Origin: Photobacterium sp. GB-56
GTDB lineage: Bacteria > Pseudomonadota > Gammaproteobacteria > Enterobacterales > Vibrionaceae
Assembly (NCBI RefSeq): GCF_003026105.1
Contig: NZ_PYNW01000012.1
Span: 59,850 to 123,849 of the forward strand
Reading direction: 5' to 3'
Length of the DNA stretch: 64,000 nt
Part shown: piece by piece, positions 34,880 to 43,586 of the stretch
Layout of the letters: each line of letters starts with the position of its first letter
Position numbering within the stretch: position 1 is the stretch's first letter
Made by a program: the position numbers and the translations under genes
Notes under the pieces: generated by a model
The model's database searches: none
The model's input: only the letters and a program-made list of their open reading frames with translations
Told to the model about the DNA's origin: nothing

Positions 34880-35290
34880 CCCACACTCAAATAAATATAA
34901 CCCTCAGATTTAAGCGTAGCTTGTTAAAGGTAATTATTTAAAAGCCGTACTTAATTTGTAAAACACTCACATACCATAAGAAATAAATAACCAAAAAACC
35001 ACTATTATTAAAACATTGAATACCACAAGTTATTCACAGAACGCTAATTCTATTATCGGTTACTGTATATTGTTTTTTTATCAGTATAAGGATATTAATC
35101 TCCGTGTTAATTACGCCGCCTTAGTTTCTCTTCCCCTCGCCAAAAACTTAACAATGACTATCTTCGTCTTCATATTCGATTCACGTTTGTCATTTCTTTG
35201 TGATACTCGCTTTGCCCTTGTTCAAGTCTATTTACAGCCCTCGACCCCTCGTTTATCGTCTGCAATAAAACAACAGTCAATTACATAATT

Positions 35291-35869
35291 ATGAAGAAAT
35301 ATGGACTTATAGGCGCAGTAGCACTAATTACGATTTGTTGCTTTTATTACAATAAATCCGAACAACCGACGGCTAATATTGCGCATTTTTCTAAGCAAGA
35401 AAAAACACAGCAATCAAATTTAGAACTTGATATAAACCAAACCATTCTAGAGCAGGCAAAAAAGTGTATTAATAAAACACCAACAAGAAAAAACTTTCAT
35501 TGCCCGATTGATATCAATACTGCTGAAATCGCAATAAATGGAAAGCTCAACATTATGCGAACAGGTAACCATTACGATATTCATACCACAGATTTTGTTT
35601 ATAACGATAAAACAAGAAAAATACAGACCTCAGTAACCACCGAAGATCAGGGCTTTTATCAAATTAACGATGCATTACAAATTGTGAACTTTCGCCTTAC
35701 TTTTCAACAAGGTGATAAACATTGGTATAGTGAATCAACCAAGCCATTTACGTTTTCTGAATCTTCAGATAATACGATCAAAATTGTAAAAGGCTCAGCA
35801 AGAAACTATGGTTGTAACAACTCCTATTTTGATTGGCATTCAAGCAATCAGAAGGTGTTAAACGCCTAA
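35291..35869 (+). CDS. Hypothetical exported protein, 192 aa
   Basis: A 192-residue protein with a short hydrophobic N-terminus (LIGAVALITICCFYY) that could be a signal anchor. The rest is soluble, with alternating beta-like segments (INGKLNIMRTGNHYDIHTTD, then QIVNFRLTFQQGD) and three cysteines in KKCINKTP, FHCPID and YGCNNS. No family is recognised. The ribosome-binding site is not evident before the ATG at 35291. A long hairpin follows it at 35871-35910. It borders the decayed island that begins at about 35.9 kb. Confidence 0.6.
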   Translation: MKKYGLIGAVALITICCFYYNKSEQPTANIAHFSKQEKTQQSNLELDINQTILEQAKKCINKTPTRKNFHCPIDINTAEIAINGKLNIMRTGNHYDIHTTDFVYNDKTRKIQTSVTTEDQGFYQINDALQIVNFRLTFQQGDKHWYSESTKPFTFSESSDNTIKIVKGSARNYGCNNSYFDWHSSNQKVLNA

Positions 35870-35870
35870 T

Positions 35871-35910
35871 ATCAAGCAACCCAATTGTTCCCCCGATTGG
35901 GTTGCTTGAT
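35871..35910 (+). terminator. Long stem-loop, 15 bp perfect stem
   Basis: ATCAAGCAACCCAAT at 35871-35885 pairs perfectly with 35896-35910 around a ten-base loop. The T-tail is weak (ACCTTAACTATT). It probably ends the upstream hypothetical gene. Confidence 0.6.
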
Positions 35911-36260
35911 ACCTTAACTATTAATCATAACAATGGGTTTATAGCTACGTTTTTGTTGGATAGTTAAGATGCGACAGAGTCGCTTGGTGATCACAATGAG
36001 CTAGCTATGAAAGCTAGCTCGTTTGTGGACAGAAATGAGTTTCGCGAAAACTTACATTAGCAATGTCATGAATAACTATAGGTATGGCAAATAGCAAAAA
36101 TGGCATGCATGACACACCAGATGATGTAGCGCCCCCTCTGCCTTACGAACACCGAACTCGCCTTGAGAAAAGCATCAAGGCTGCCACCCCTCTAGAGCAT
36201 ATCGCACAATTTACTTATACAGAGGCTCGGGCTTGTTCAACACTTGGGATTTAACGTTGG
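35911..36260. other. Start of decayed island, no intact gene
   Basis: This stretch holds a 9-bp hairpin (GAGCTAGCT with AGCTAGCTC, loop ATGAA, 35998-36020). It also holds a short plus-strand open frame at 36084-36254 starting MANSKNGMHDTPDDV, with no ribosome-binding site. Base composition rises locally (GCGCCCCCTCTGCC at about 36130), unlike its neighbours, which suggests imported DNA. I cannot name the source. Confidence 0.4.
36084..36254 (+). CDS. Short open frame of 56 aa, doubtful
   Basis: An open frame in the GC-richer patch of the island. It reads MANSKNGMHDTPDDVAPPLP, then YEHRTRLEKSIKAATPLEHI, and stops at TAA. Codon use looks coding-like in the middle, but there is no ribosome-binding site and no family is recognised. 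It may be the surviving piece of a larger gene. Confidence 0.3.
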   Translation: MANSKNGMHDTPDDVAPPLPYEHRTRLEKSIKAATPLEHIAQFTYTEARACSTLGI

Positions 36261-36296
36261 CTACGCAACACTTAATCCTTACTTGTTATGTGTGTG

Positions 36297-36600
36297 CTAA
36301 AAGCCCAACAGATCTTTTAATGAAAAACCATCAAGCGTGTTTGGGGTTAACATGCCTGTAGCAATTAACACTAAAAACACTGCGATAGTCAGAAACACAG
36401 GAGTTTTTAACCATACAATAAAGACATATATATACGTCCTTTATAGCGTTCCAGTCTTTCAATATGTCGACTCTTAGCCAAACTAAAAGCTAGTATTAGG
36501 TAAGAAAGAAGTGAGATCGTAGCGATTTCATCAGTAGCTTTGGAAACTGAAGTGCCCCAATACCCGCGGTAAAAAACAGCGTGCTAAACGCTTTGTCCAT
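36297..36600 (-). pseudogene. Degenerate membrane protein gene remnants
   Basis: Three minus-strand frames each carry a plausible protein piece, but none forms a gene. One reads YWGTSVSKATDEIATISLLS, then YLILAFSLAKSRHIERLERY, and ends LLYG. Another, downstream, reads TPVFLTIAVFLVLIATGM and ends DLLGF. An upstream piece begins MDKAFSTLFFTAGIGALQFP. Joined by small shifts they would give a protein with several hydrophobic segments. I take this as a decayed membrane protein and cannot name it. Confidence 0.4.
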
Positions 36601-36644
36601 GTAGTTATACCTACCACAGGGCGGGATTCAACTTTGGCTAAATA

Positions 36645-36896
36645 TCAACCAAAGATCATTTTTGAGCGATATTCGCCAGACCAACCTGATTTTCTACGTT
36701 TGGCAGCTAAGCTATCTTTGTCACTCTCATCTAGCTTTATCGTGTTCAAAGCAGCACGATTAAATGACACCAAGCGAGAAAGCAACAGCCCAACAAGTAT
36801 CATACCCAAACCGATATTTACGGAGTAAAGTAGCGTTTTATTTTGAAGTGTAAACTCTTCAATTGTTAAAGTCCAAAATCCATTAATTATAAGCAA
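36645..36896 (-). pseudogene. Membrane protein fragment, possibly frameshifted
   Basis: An 83-codon frame with a hydrophobic segment (VNIGLGMILVGLLLSRLV) followed by a charged tail (KLDESDKDSLAAKRRKSGW). It has only a TTG start and no ribosome-binding site. Just upstream another frame reads MNTIDTRREPEPNKTCENKG and KKEYSSD. A one-base shift would join the two into a protein with two membrane segments. This looks like a real gene that has suffered an indel. No family is recognised. Confidence 0.35.
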
Positions 36897-37313
36897 GATA
36901 GTAATAAACTGTCGGAGCTATATTCCTTCTTGCCTTTATTTTCACAAGTTTTGTTAGGTTCTGGTTCTCTGCGCGTATCTATAGTATTCAATATTATTAT
37001 CCTCACTTTTTAGTTATTGTTTTATTCGACTCTTAAGCAAGTGAACTGATTTGGTTGTATGGCGATTACTTCAATGTTCTCGGTTCGCCACACATAGACG
37101 AGAAATAGTAGCGAAGAAGAAACCAAGCCGCTACTCTAGCAAAAACAATGCCGCTCACCTTAAGTGAACAGCATTAGAGTTACCACTCCTGTCTTGATTG
37201 GCTTTTTAAAAATGTCTATAGGTGACGCTAGAAGGAATATTATTCCGTGATATTAAAGCCAAGTTTATGAACAAGGCGCAACATAATTTAAATGTATCTT
37301 GTTAGCTTGTGAA

Positions 37314-38102
37314 TCATTCAGGCAAAAAATATGGCGCGAGCATATAGTCTTTGCACGAATAGCTAACATTATTGCCATTTGGTATACTTTTTCCTGTATA
37401 AGCCAAAGAACTCTCGGAGTTGGTCTGAATACCTAGAGTTAAGTGCAATGAGTGTGTATCAGAAGTAAATGGGGTATGGACATAACCTTTAGGAATATAA
37501 AGAATATCACCTTCATGAACAAATTCATCAATAATAGGTTGACCTTTAGCTATCTCATTAACTCTCTTGTCTAAATCTAAAGATTCTAATAGAGACTCTT
37601 GAGTGTCGTCAAAAGCCCTCCCCCAAACAAGCCATCTCTTCTTTCCCGAACACTGTATTAAAAGGGTTGCATGTGGGTCTGCATGTATTTGAACACCTTG
37701 GGTGTCACTCGGTGCTAAATACGCATTGGCTTGGACGGTCTAAGGAAACAATTCCTCGATAACTTTGTTTTTAAGTGCCGCAACAGCTGGAAACCTACGG
37801 TCAATGTGCTTCATGATTATAGAGCTACCATTTAAAAACTCCTGTAAAATAATAGAGGAGTCAAAATATCCAAGTTCTCTTTGTTGAAAAGGCACATCAG
37901 TCAGCTGACTATATTTTTTCTTTGTGTTAGATATTGCTATATACGGTAGCCTTGCTCCATCAACTGAAATAAAGTCATCTATATCATTTACAGATATTAT
38001 ATTTTTAAACTCACTACCACCACCTTTTATTATACAAGGGTTAGATGGTAGGCCGTGACTATCAGTATTTCTGTTTAAAAGGATATCAATTATTTTTTTC
38101 AT
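37314..38102 (-). pseudogene. JmjC/cupin-type 2-oxoglutarate oxygenase, interrupted by one in-frame TAG
   Basis: A frame of 262 residues encodes a JmjC-like (Cupin_4/8, ribosomal oxygenase-like) Fe(II)/2-oxoglutarate hydroxylase. The N-terminal part (GARLPYIAIS, FLNGSSIIMKHIDRRFPA, NKVIEELFP) is followed by TAG at 37740-37742. The same frame then continues TVQANAYLAPSDTQGVQIH. The iron ligands HxD (IHADPH) and distal His (IPKGYVHTP) and the basic GKKRWLVW strand all lie beyond the stop and are intact. The second half has no start codon of its own, so this is a single nonsense change (CAG to TAG would fit), a read-through, or an error. The start overlaps the MFS gene end by 17 bases behind AAGGACAAGAG, indicating coupling. 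Confidence 0.75.
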
Positions 38103-39312
38103 TCTCTTGTCCTTTAACTTGATTTATAACATCAGTGGAAAATGTAAAAGCATTGTAAAAAAAATAAGCAAGAATCGAAAATGAAATACAGAAATAAACG
38201 TTTTGAACGTTATTAGTTAAATCGTACTTATACATATAAGATATAATTAGAATTGAAATTGGATTTAAAAATAGGCTCCAAAAAGTCAATGATGATAGAT
38301 ACATGGACTTTTTGTCTTTCGGTATGTTATTTACACGAATAGTAGTTATGTTTATAACAATTAATGGTAGCCCAAGCCCCCCTAAAAACAACATTGCAGG
38401 TGCCATATAAACGTTATCTCCAGAACCAAACGACAGCATAAGAGCTAATAAAAATAACCCAATAAGAATTGCTTGCTTATCAGGAATTTTGTTTGAAATA
38501 AATTTGTTAGCAATGAATATCCCTAATCCGAAAAGCATATCTAACAAAACAACAAACTCAGGAATTGGATAAATTCCATTTGCAGCATTGTGTGGTAATG
38601 AAACCATGAAAAATGGAGTCATAAGTAAATTAATCACAGCTAAGGTGGGAATAAAGACCTTTTCGTATTTTATTGATAATGAGTTGAACAAACTCGTAAA
38701 AGTATCGCTAAACTTTACCCTGTCAAGTGATTTTACATTAGGTATATTTATTAATGCATACTCTTTTATAAAAAAAGCAATACTTAGAAGAACAGTACTT
38801 ATTATGACCGTATTTAAGCTACCAAAAGATATAGTAGTTAGCATTCCTATTATCGGAGATAGAAATATTTTATAAGACGCAAAAATAGATCCAACCCTGA
38901 ATGCAACTTTAGACCTACTACCATACCTGTCATGCAGTAAAGATGTTGTGTTTGTTGGGAGTATACTCACTACACCACCTAACAATAAACATGTAACTAC
39001 TGATACAATCATTTGCAAAGTTGATTCAAGAACAATCAAGGCAGTTAACGCAAGTAAGCAACAAATAAAAGCGGAAATGTAACAATAGTTATATACCGTT
39101 TTTCTTCCAAATTTATCGGGTAAATATGAACTAAATGGCATTAAATATATCTCAAAAGTCCTAAATGCCATGTATGTAATACCACTTAATATAGTATCAT
39201 CAGATAAGTAAAACCACAGAAATGAGAATATTGTCGCATCGACTGATATCCTAAGCATCATATTACTCAAAAAAAAGGCATACACATTTTTCTTCATTTT
39301 ATAAAAGAACAT
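38086..39312 (-). CDS. MFS-type transporter
   Basis: A 408-residue inner-membrane protein with about ten to twelve hydrophobic helices. Between helices 2 and 3 it has LPDKFGRKTVYNY, matching the MFS signature loop GxLaDrxGrkxxl, so it is a major facilitator transporter, probably an exporter. The frame is AT-rich with long runs of Ile and Phe. Its ATG lies inside the last codons of the 42-residue peptide ORF at 39294-39422, and its end overlaps the JmjC gene. The three therefore form one tightly packed unit. The substrate is unknown; the small peptide or a derived product is the obvious guess. Confidence 0.8.
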   Translation of the reverse strand: MFFYKMKKNVYAFFLSNMMLRISVDATIFSFLWFYLSDDTILSGITYMAFRTFEIYLMPFSSYLPDKFGRKTVYNYCYISAFICCLLALTALIVLESTLQMIVSVVTCLLLGGVVSILPTNTTSLLHDRYGSRSKVAFRVGSIFASYKIFLSPIIGMLTTISFGSLNTVIISTVLLSIAFFIKEYALINIPNVKSLDRVKFSDTFTSLFNSLSIKYEKVFIPTLAVINLLMTPFFMVSLPHNAANGIYPIPEFVVLLDMLFGLGIFIANKFISNKIPDKQAILIGLFLLALMLSFGSGDNVYMAPAMLFLGGLGLPLIVINITTIRVNNIPKDKKSMYLSSLTFWSLFLNPISILIISYMYKYDLTNNVQNVYFCISFSILAYFFYNAFTFSTDVINQVKGQENEKNN

Positions 39313-39422
39313 TCGTGAGTTCCTGTTTTCAAGTTTATGTGCTCAGCGCAAGCCTTAGCTCTAATGCCTGATTTACAAATAAAGGCAGCACCTATGAATT
39401 CCTTCGGGTCATCATTATTCAT
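39294..39422 (-). CDS. Small Cys-containing peptide ORF, 42 aa, candidate precursor peptide
   Basis: A 42-residue frame begins MNNDDPKEFIGAAFICKSGI and ends THECSFIK, with Cys at positions 16, 25 and 38. Its last 19 bases overlap the start of the MFS gene, and it is preceded by an in-frame TGA. The ribosome-binding site is weak. A 13-codon frame (39415-39456, MQNKSNQMNKNYE) ends inside its first codons and could couple translation. The acidic N-terminus followed by a Gly/Ala and Cys-rich end resembles a leader-core layout of small modified peptides. That reading is inference. No homologue is recognised. Confidence 0.45.
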   Translation of the reverse strand: MNNDDPKEFIGAAFICKSGIRAKACAEHINLKTGTHECSFIK

Positions 39423-39780
39423 AATTTTTGTTCATTTGGTTTGATTTGTTTTGCATATTCAATCTTCAGTATTGTTAAAAAATGTAATTGAAATTTAATT
39501 TACTGTAAATAAATTAAATCTTAGAGAAACTATAGGCAACAAAATGTAACTTCAAGACTATAACAACAATTGCAGCGACTTTAATAACGCGGTGTGTTTC
39601 ACGTCATGAAATTAGCTTACTTTGTGTTCAGAAAGCACTAAATATCATTACGTTATATTATTCGTGAGTGTTCTGCTCTTGCAAAGTTCATTATGGGGTG
39701 GTTAATTATTGAACAGCATGGTTAAGGTTATAATTATTTCGGATGAAAAACATACAATAGTACTTAACATACGAAGAACA
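39423..39780. other. AT-rich upstream region of the peptide-MFS-JmjC operon
   Basis: No gene other than the 13-codon frame at 39415-39456. The region is very AT-rich and should contain the minus-strand promoter. I see no clear -35/-10 pair and no RNA gene. Confidence 0.4.
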
Positions 39781-40394
<614 letters not shown>

Positions 40395-40700
40395 CTTCAA
40401 TTCGCAAGAAACCGAGACTACCAAAGAAACACACCTTCTTTACTTACAGCCACCAAAAAGCCAGCGAGTAACAAGCAAAATAGTTATTACACATTTAGAT
40501 GTGCTAACCACCTAATACACTCTTTATTTTTGCCATAATAATTGCGTCTTATTGATTTTTTATACTAAAAATAACAATGACATATTGATGATAATTATTT
40601 AATTTTATTTATACTTAACATGTATAAACTCCATTATTTTGCATTGTTCAATTATCAATAAACAACGTAAATATAATCATACATAACAGAAGGGATACGA

Positions 40701-41300
40701 ATGTTTAATTTTCCAAAAATACTGAAATGGGTATTTAGCTTGGCTTTACTGCTCCAACTGACCGGCTGCGGTATTAATACAATTCCCATGCTCGATGAAC
40801 AAGTAAATGCAGACTGGGCACAAGTTGAAAATAATTACCAACGTCGCGCTGATTTGATCCCGAACCTTGTCGCAACGGTGAAAGGCTATGCTAGCCATGA
40901 AAAAGACACATTAACTGCCGTTACAGAAGCGCGTGCAAAAGTCTCTTCAATGCAGGTTACTCCTGAAACAATAGATAACCCTGAAGCATTTAAAAGGTTT
41001 GAAGCAGCCCAAGGACAATTAAGTAGTGCGCTATCTCGTTTAATGGTTGTGTCTGAGCGTTATCCTGATTTAAAAGCTAATGAGCAATTTATTACACTGC
41101 AAGCGCAACTTGAAGGCACAGAAAACCGTATTGCCGTTGCTCGTCGTGATTACATTAATAGCGTTAAAGCCTTTAATACAGAAATTCGTACTTTCCCAGG
41201 TCGTTTCTGGCATTGGATTATGTATAGCGATTTAACGATTAAACCAAACTTCTCAGCGACGACACCCAATGCTGATGTTGCACCTAAGGTAGCATTCTAA
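40701..41300 (+). CDS. LemA family protein
   Basis: A 199-residue LemA-fold protein. The N-terminus is a lipoprotein-type signal, LLLQLTGC, so it is probably membrane-anchored facing the periplasm. The LemA core is clear: VNADWAQVENNYQRRADLIP, then NLVATVKGYASHEKDTL, and near the end RRDYINSVKAFNTEIRTFPG. LemA proteins are helical bundles of poorly known role, often encoded with TPM-domain proteins as here. AAGGGAT precedes the ATG. Its stop overlaps the next start as TAATG, so the three genes to 42678 form an operon. Confidence 0.88.
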   Translation: MFNFPKILKWVFSLALLLQLTGCGINTIPMLDEQVNADWAQVENNYQRRADLIPNLVATVKGYASHEKDTLTAVTEARAKVSSMQVTPETIDNPEAFKRFEAAQGQLSSALSRLMVVSERYPDLKANEQFITLQAQLEGTENRIAVARRDYINSVKAFNTEIRTFPGRFWHWIMYSDLTIKPNFSATTPNADVAPKVAF

Positions 41301-42058
41301 TGATAAAAAAAGTCCTGTATTTTACCGGACTCTTGTTGCTAGTTAGCCAAGTTTGCTTTGCACAACCCGCCTTCCCAAAACTCACGGGACGTGTGGTGGA
41401 TGATGCGCATATCCTTAATGCTTCGCAAATCAAACAACTAGAGCAACTGCTTGCGAATGAAGAGAAACAATCTTCAAACCAAGTCGTTGTTGTTACCATT
41501 CCATCAACAGATGGGATCCCTATTGCCGATTACGGGTATCAACTCGGTCGTAAATGGGGTATTGGCAATAAAGAGCATGACAACGGTGTGCTATTAATTG
41601 TTGCCTATAACGACAAGAAAATCCGGATTGAAGTCGGTTATGGCTTAGAAGGCGCACTGCCAGATGCGACAGCCATTAGTATTATCAACCACGAAATAAA
41701 ACCTGAGTTTAAATCAGGCCAATTTGCCAAAGGGATTGAAAATGGCGTATTAGCGATCCTTGGGGCAATTAAAGGTGAATATAAGCCTGTGGTTCAAGAA
41801 GAAAAACCGTCTTATGATCTTTACCTATTCATACTCTTTGTCATCGTGATTCAAATTATCGCCTTTAGCCGACGTAGAAGTCATCGTTCACAGTATTATC
41901 GTCGTAATGGTGATGTATTCACCAGTGGTGGTTTTGGTTCGGGAAATTCCCCTCGCTCTGGCGGAAATGGTGGCGGCTTTGGCGGAGGCAGCAGTGGTGG
42001 AGGTTTTAGTGGCGGCGGTGGTGGCTTTGGTGGCGGCGGCGCATCAGGAGGATGGTAA
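41300..42058 (+). CDS. TPM-domain protein (YgcG type)
   Basis: A 252-residue exported protein. A signal peptide (VLYFTGLLLLVSQVCFAQ) precedes the TPM domain (LTGRVVDDAHILNASQIKQL, IPSTDGIPIADYGYQLGRKW, IEVGYGLEGALPDATA). One transmembrane helix follows (LYLFILFVIVIQIIAF), then a Gly/Ser-rich tail (GGGFGGGGASGGW). TPM domains have been tied to photosystem repair phosphatases and, in bacteria, to envelope functions. The activity of this class is not proven. It is coupled to lemA by TAATG and followed directly by a second TPM gene. Confidence 0.88.
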   Translation: MIKKVLYFTGLLLLVSQVCFAQPAFPKLTGRVVDDAHILNASQIKQLEQLLANEEKQSSNQVVVVTIPSTDGIPIADYGYQLGRKWGIGNKEHDNGVLLIVAYNDKKIRIEVGYGLEGALPDATAISIINHEIKPEFKSGQFAKGIENGVLAILGAIKGEYKPVVQEEKPSYDLYLFILFVIVIQIIAFSRRRSHRSQYYRRNGDVFTSGGFGSGNSPRSGGNGGGFGGGSSGGGFSGGGGGFGGGGASGGW

Positions 42059-42060
42059 AT

Positions 42061-42678
42061 ATGAAGTTATTTACTAATGAACAACTAGAAACAATCAGCC
42101 AAGCAATTGGTGAAATTGAAAAAACAACCGATGCTGAATTAATGACTGTTGTGGCGACTAAAGCCGACGACTATTATTTTGTACCGACATTATGGGCTGC
42201 AATTATTGCGTTATTTATTCCCGCCCTACTCAATTTCTTACCTTTTTGGTTAGAGTTAAACGACGTTCTATTATGTCAGTTAGTCGGCTTTATCGCGTTT
42301 ACCTTGTTATTTAGGATCCCTGCGATTAAATATCGTCTGGTGCCAAAAGCAGTGAAACATCGTCGTGCTAGTCTTGTGGCAAGAGAGCAATTTCTCGCCA
42401 ATGGTATTCATCGCACCAAACAGCATTTAGGCGTGATGATTTTTGTGTGTGAAGCCGAACATTACGTTGAAATATTAACGGACTTCGGTATTAGTGAACA
42501 AATCAGTGATGAAGCATGGCGCTCTATTGTTGCTGATTTCACAACCAATGTTCGCGCAGGAAAAACCTATGAAGGCTTTCTGCAGTGCTTAGAGCAATCA
42601 AGCAAGTTACTGGCTAATGCTTATCCATTAACTGAAAATAAAAATGAGTTACCTAATTGCTTAGTCGTGATTAGTTAA
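42061..42678 (+). CDS. TPM-domain membrane protein
   Basis: A 205-residue protein of the same TPM superfamily as its neighbour (SQAIGEIEKTTDAELMTVVA near the start, FLANGIHRTKQHLGVMIFVC and IVADFTTNVRAGKTYEGFLQ later). Here two hydrophobic segments (FVPTLWAAIIALFIPALL and LLCQLVGFIAFTLLFRI) interrupt the domain. There is no signal peptide or Gly-rich tail. I take the ATG at 42061, nine bases after AGGAGG, rather than the overlapping ATG at 42052. LemA plus two TPM proteins is a recurring bacterial module, and a terminator closes it. Confidence 0.85.
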   Translation: MKLFTNEQLETISQAIGEIEKTTDAELMTVVATKADDYYFVPTLWAAIIALFIPALLNFLPFWLELNDVLLCQLVGFIAFTLLFRIPAIKYRLVPKAVKHRRASLVAREQFLANGIHRTKQHLGVMIFVCEAEHYVEILTDFGISEQISDEAWRSIVADFTTNVRAGKTYEGFLQCLEQSSKLLANAYPLTENKNELPNCLVVIS

Positions 42679-42696
42679 TCTCAGATACCACAACCC

Positions 42697-42723
42697 AAAG
42701 GCGCTCAGTGAGCGCCTTTTTTT
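42697..42723. terminator. Bidirectional intrinsic terminator
   Basis: AAAGGCGCTC pairs with GAGCGCCTTT around a three-base loop, followed by a seven-T run. It ends the lemA-TPM operon and faces the gene fragment at 42728. Confidence 0.88.
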
Positions 42724-42727
42724 ATCA

Positions 42728-43072
42728 CTATACTTTATGGATAAATGAATATTGTTGATGAAAAAGCGTATCCATTTTCTGCGCGTAGGTATTTAACATA
42801 TCGACGGCTTCAGCAAAGTGATACTGCTCGCTGGCATGGTGTGGTAGCTCGGTTTCATCAATCGTTAACTGCATATCTTTCTGATATTGAGAATGGTAGG
42901 CCACTTCTGTGGTTAGCTCAATGTTCACATTCGTATCAAAATAGGCGGTTTCTAATCGCATTTTTTCATGTGCAGGTAGCGTTTCATTGGCTTCTTTTAC
43001 CATTTGATTCAGCTCTTGCTTCACATCCGTTGTTATCTGATCTGTGTCCGTCATGATCATCAAGATGGGCAT
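42728..43072 (-). CDS. Hypothetical protein, probably 5'-truncated
   Basis: The frame from the first ATG gives 114 residues (MPILMIMTDTDQITTDVKQE, then LNQMVKEANETLPAHEKMRL). The same frame stays open upstream to about 43180 and reads coding-like (EPSGEVRLGDVYDEQLTTTV), with no ATG, GTG or TTG in that part and a TGA before it. No ribosome-binding site precedes the ATG at 43072. I think it is the 3' part of a longer gene that lost its start. No domain is recognised. Confidence 0.45.
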   Translation of the reverse strand: MPILMIMTDTDQITTDVKQELNQMVKEANETLPAHEKMRLETAYFDTNVNIELTTEVAYHSQYQKDMQLTIDETELPHHASEQYHFAEAVDMLNTYAQKMDTLFHQQYSFIHKV

Positions 43073-43180
43073 CTTATTATCTGCATCTGTAATCGTAACT
43101 GTCGTCGTTAACTGTTCGTCGTAAACGTCACCTAACCTAACTTCACCACTTGGTTCGTTAAGAATATTTTGTGAGTGAAA

Positions 43181-43586
43181 TCACGTTATTTCGTTTTTAT
43201 GAACCACAACTGACTATATGATCAAAAAACACATGGTTTATCTTGTAAATTTACAATAAAACCAATGCGTTAGCTTTTTTCCATATAATAAAAATCTTCA
43301 ATTACAATTCTCTCTGTTTCATATAAGAAAAAATAGCAGCTACGATATTACTTTTTATCTTAATTCTTCGATTTTAATTCTAAGGATTGAAAAATAGAGA
43401 AATACCCCAAGATATAGGATGTAAGCAGAGCATAATAAAACTATAAATGCATTCTTATCGCGTTTATTCATGCCTAAATCTGTCTTAAAAAATAACAAAA
43501 ATACAACACCTTATGGTAATCGTTGTATCCTATTTTAAATTTTCTTTTATGCTCAATGAAAAGAAAATACTTGGAAGGACATTATT
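43181..43586. other. Intergenic region upstream of oligopeptidase B gene
   Basis: About 400 bp of AT-rich DNA between the truncated gene and ptrB. No gene, hairpin or repeat stands out. Confidence 0.5.

Noticed and set aside
36250..36310. Integron attC site in the decayed island
   Set aside because: GCCCAAC and GTTGG-like cores are present, but the partner core does not fit GTTRRRY and there is no extended hairpin or cassette array.
36634..36828. Plus-strand 64-residue open frame
   Set aside because: It lies opposite a more protein-like minus-strand frame with a membrane helix and has no start signals.
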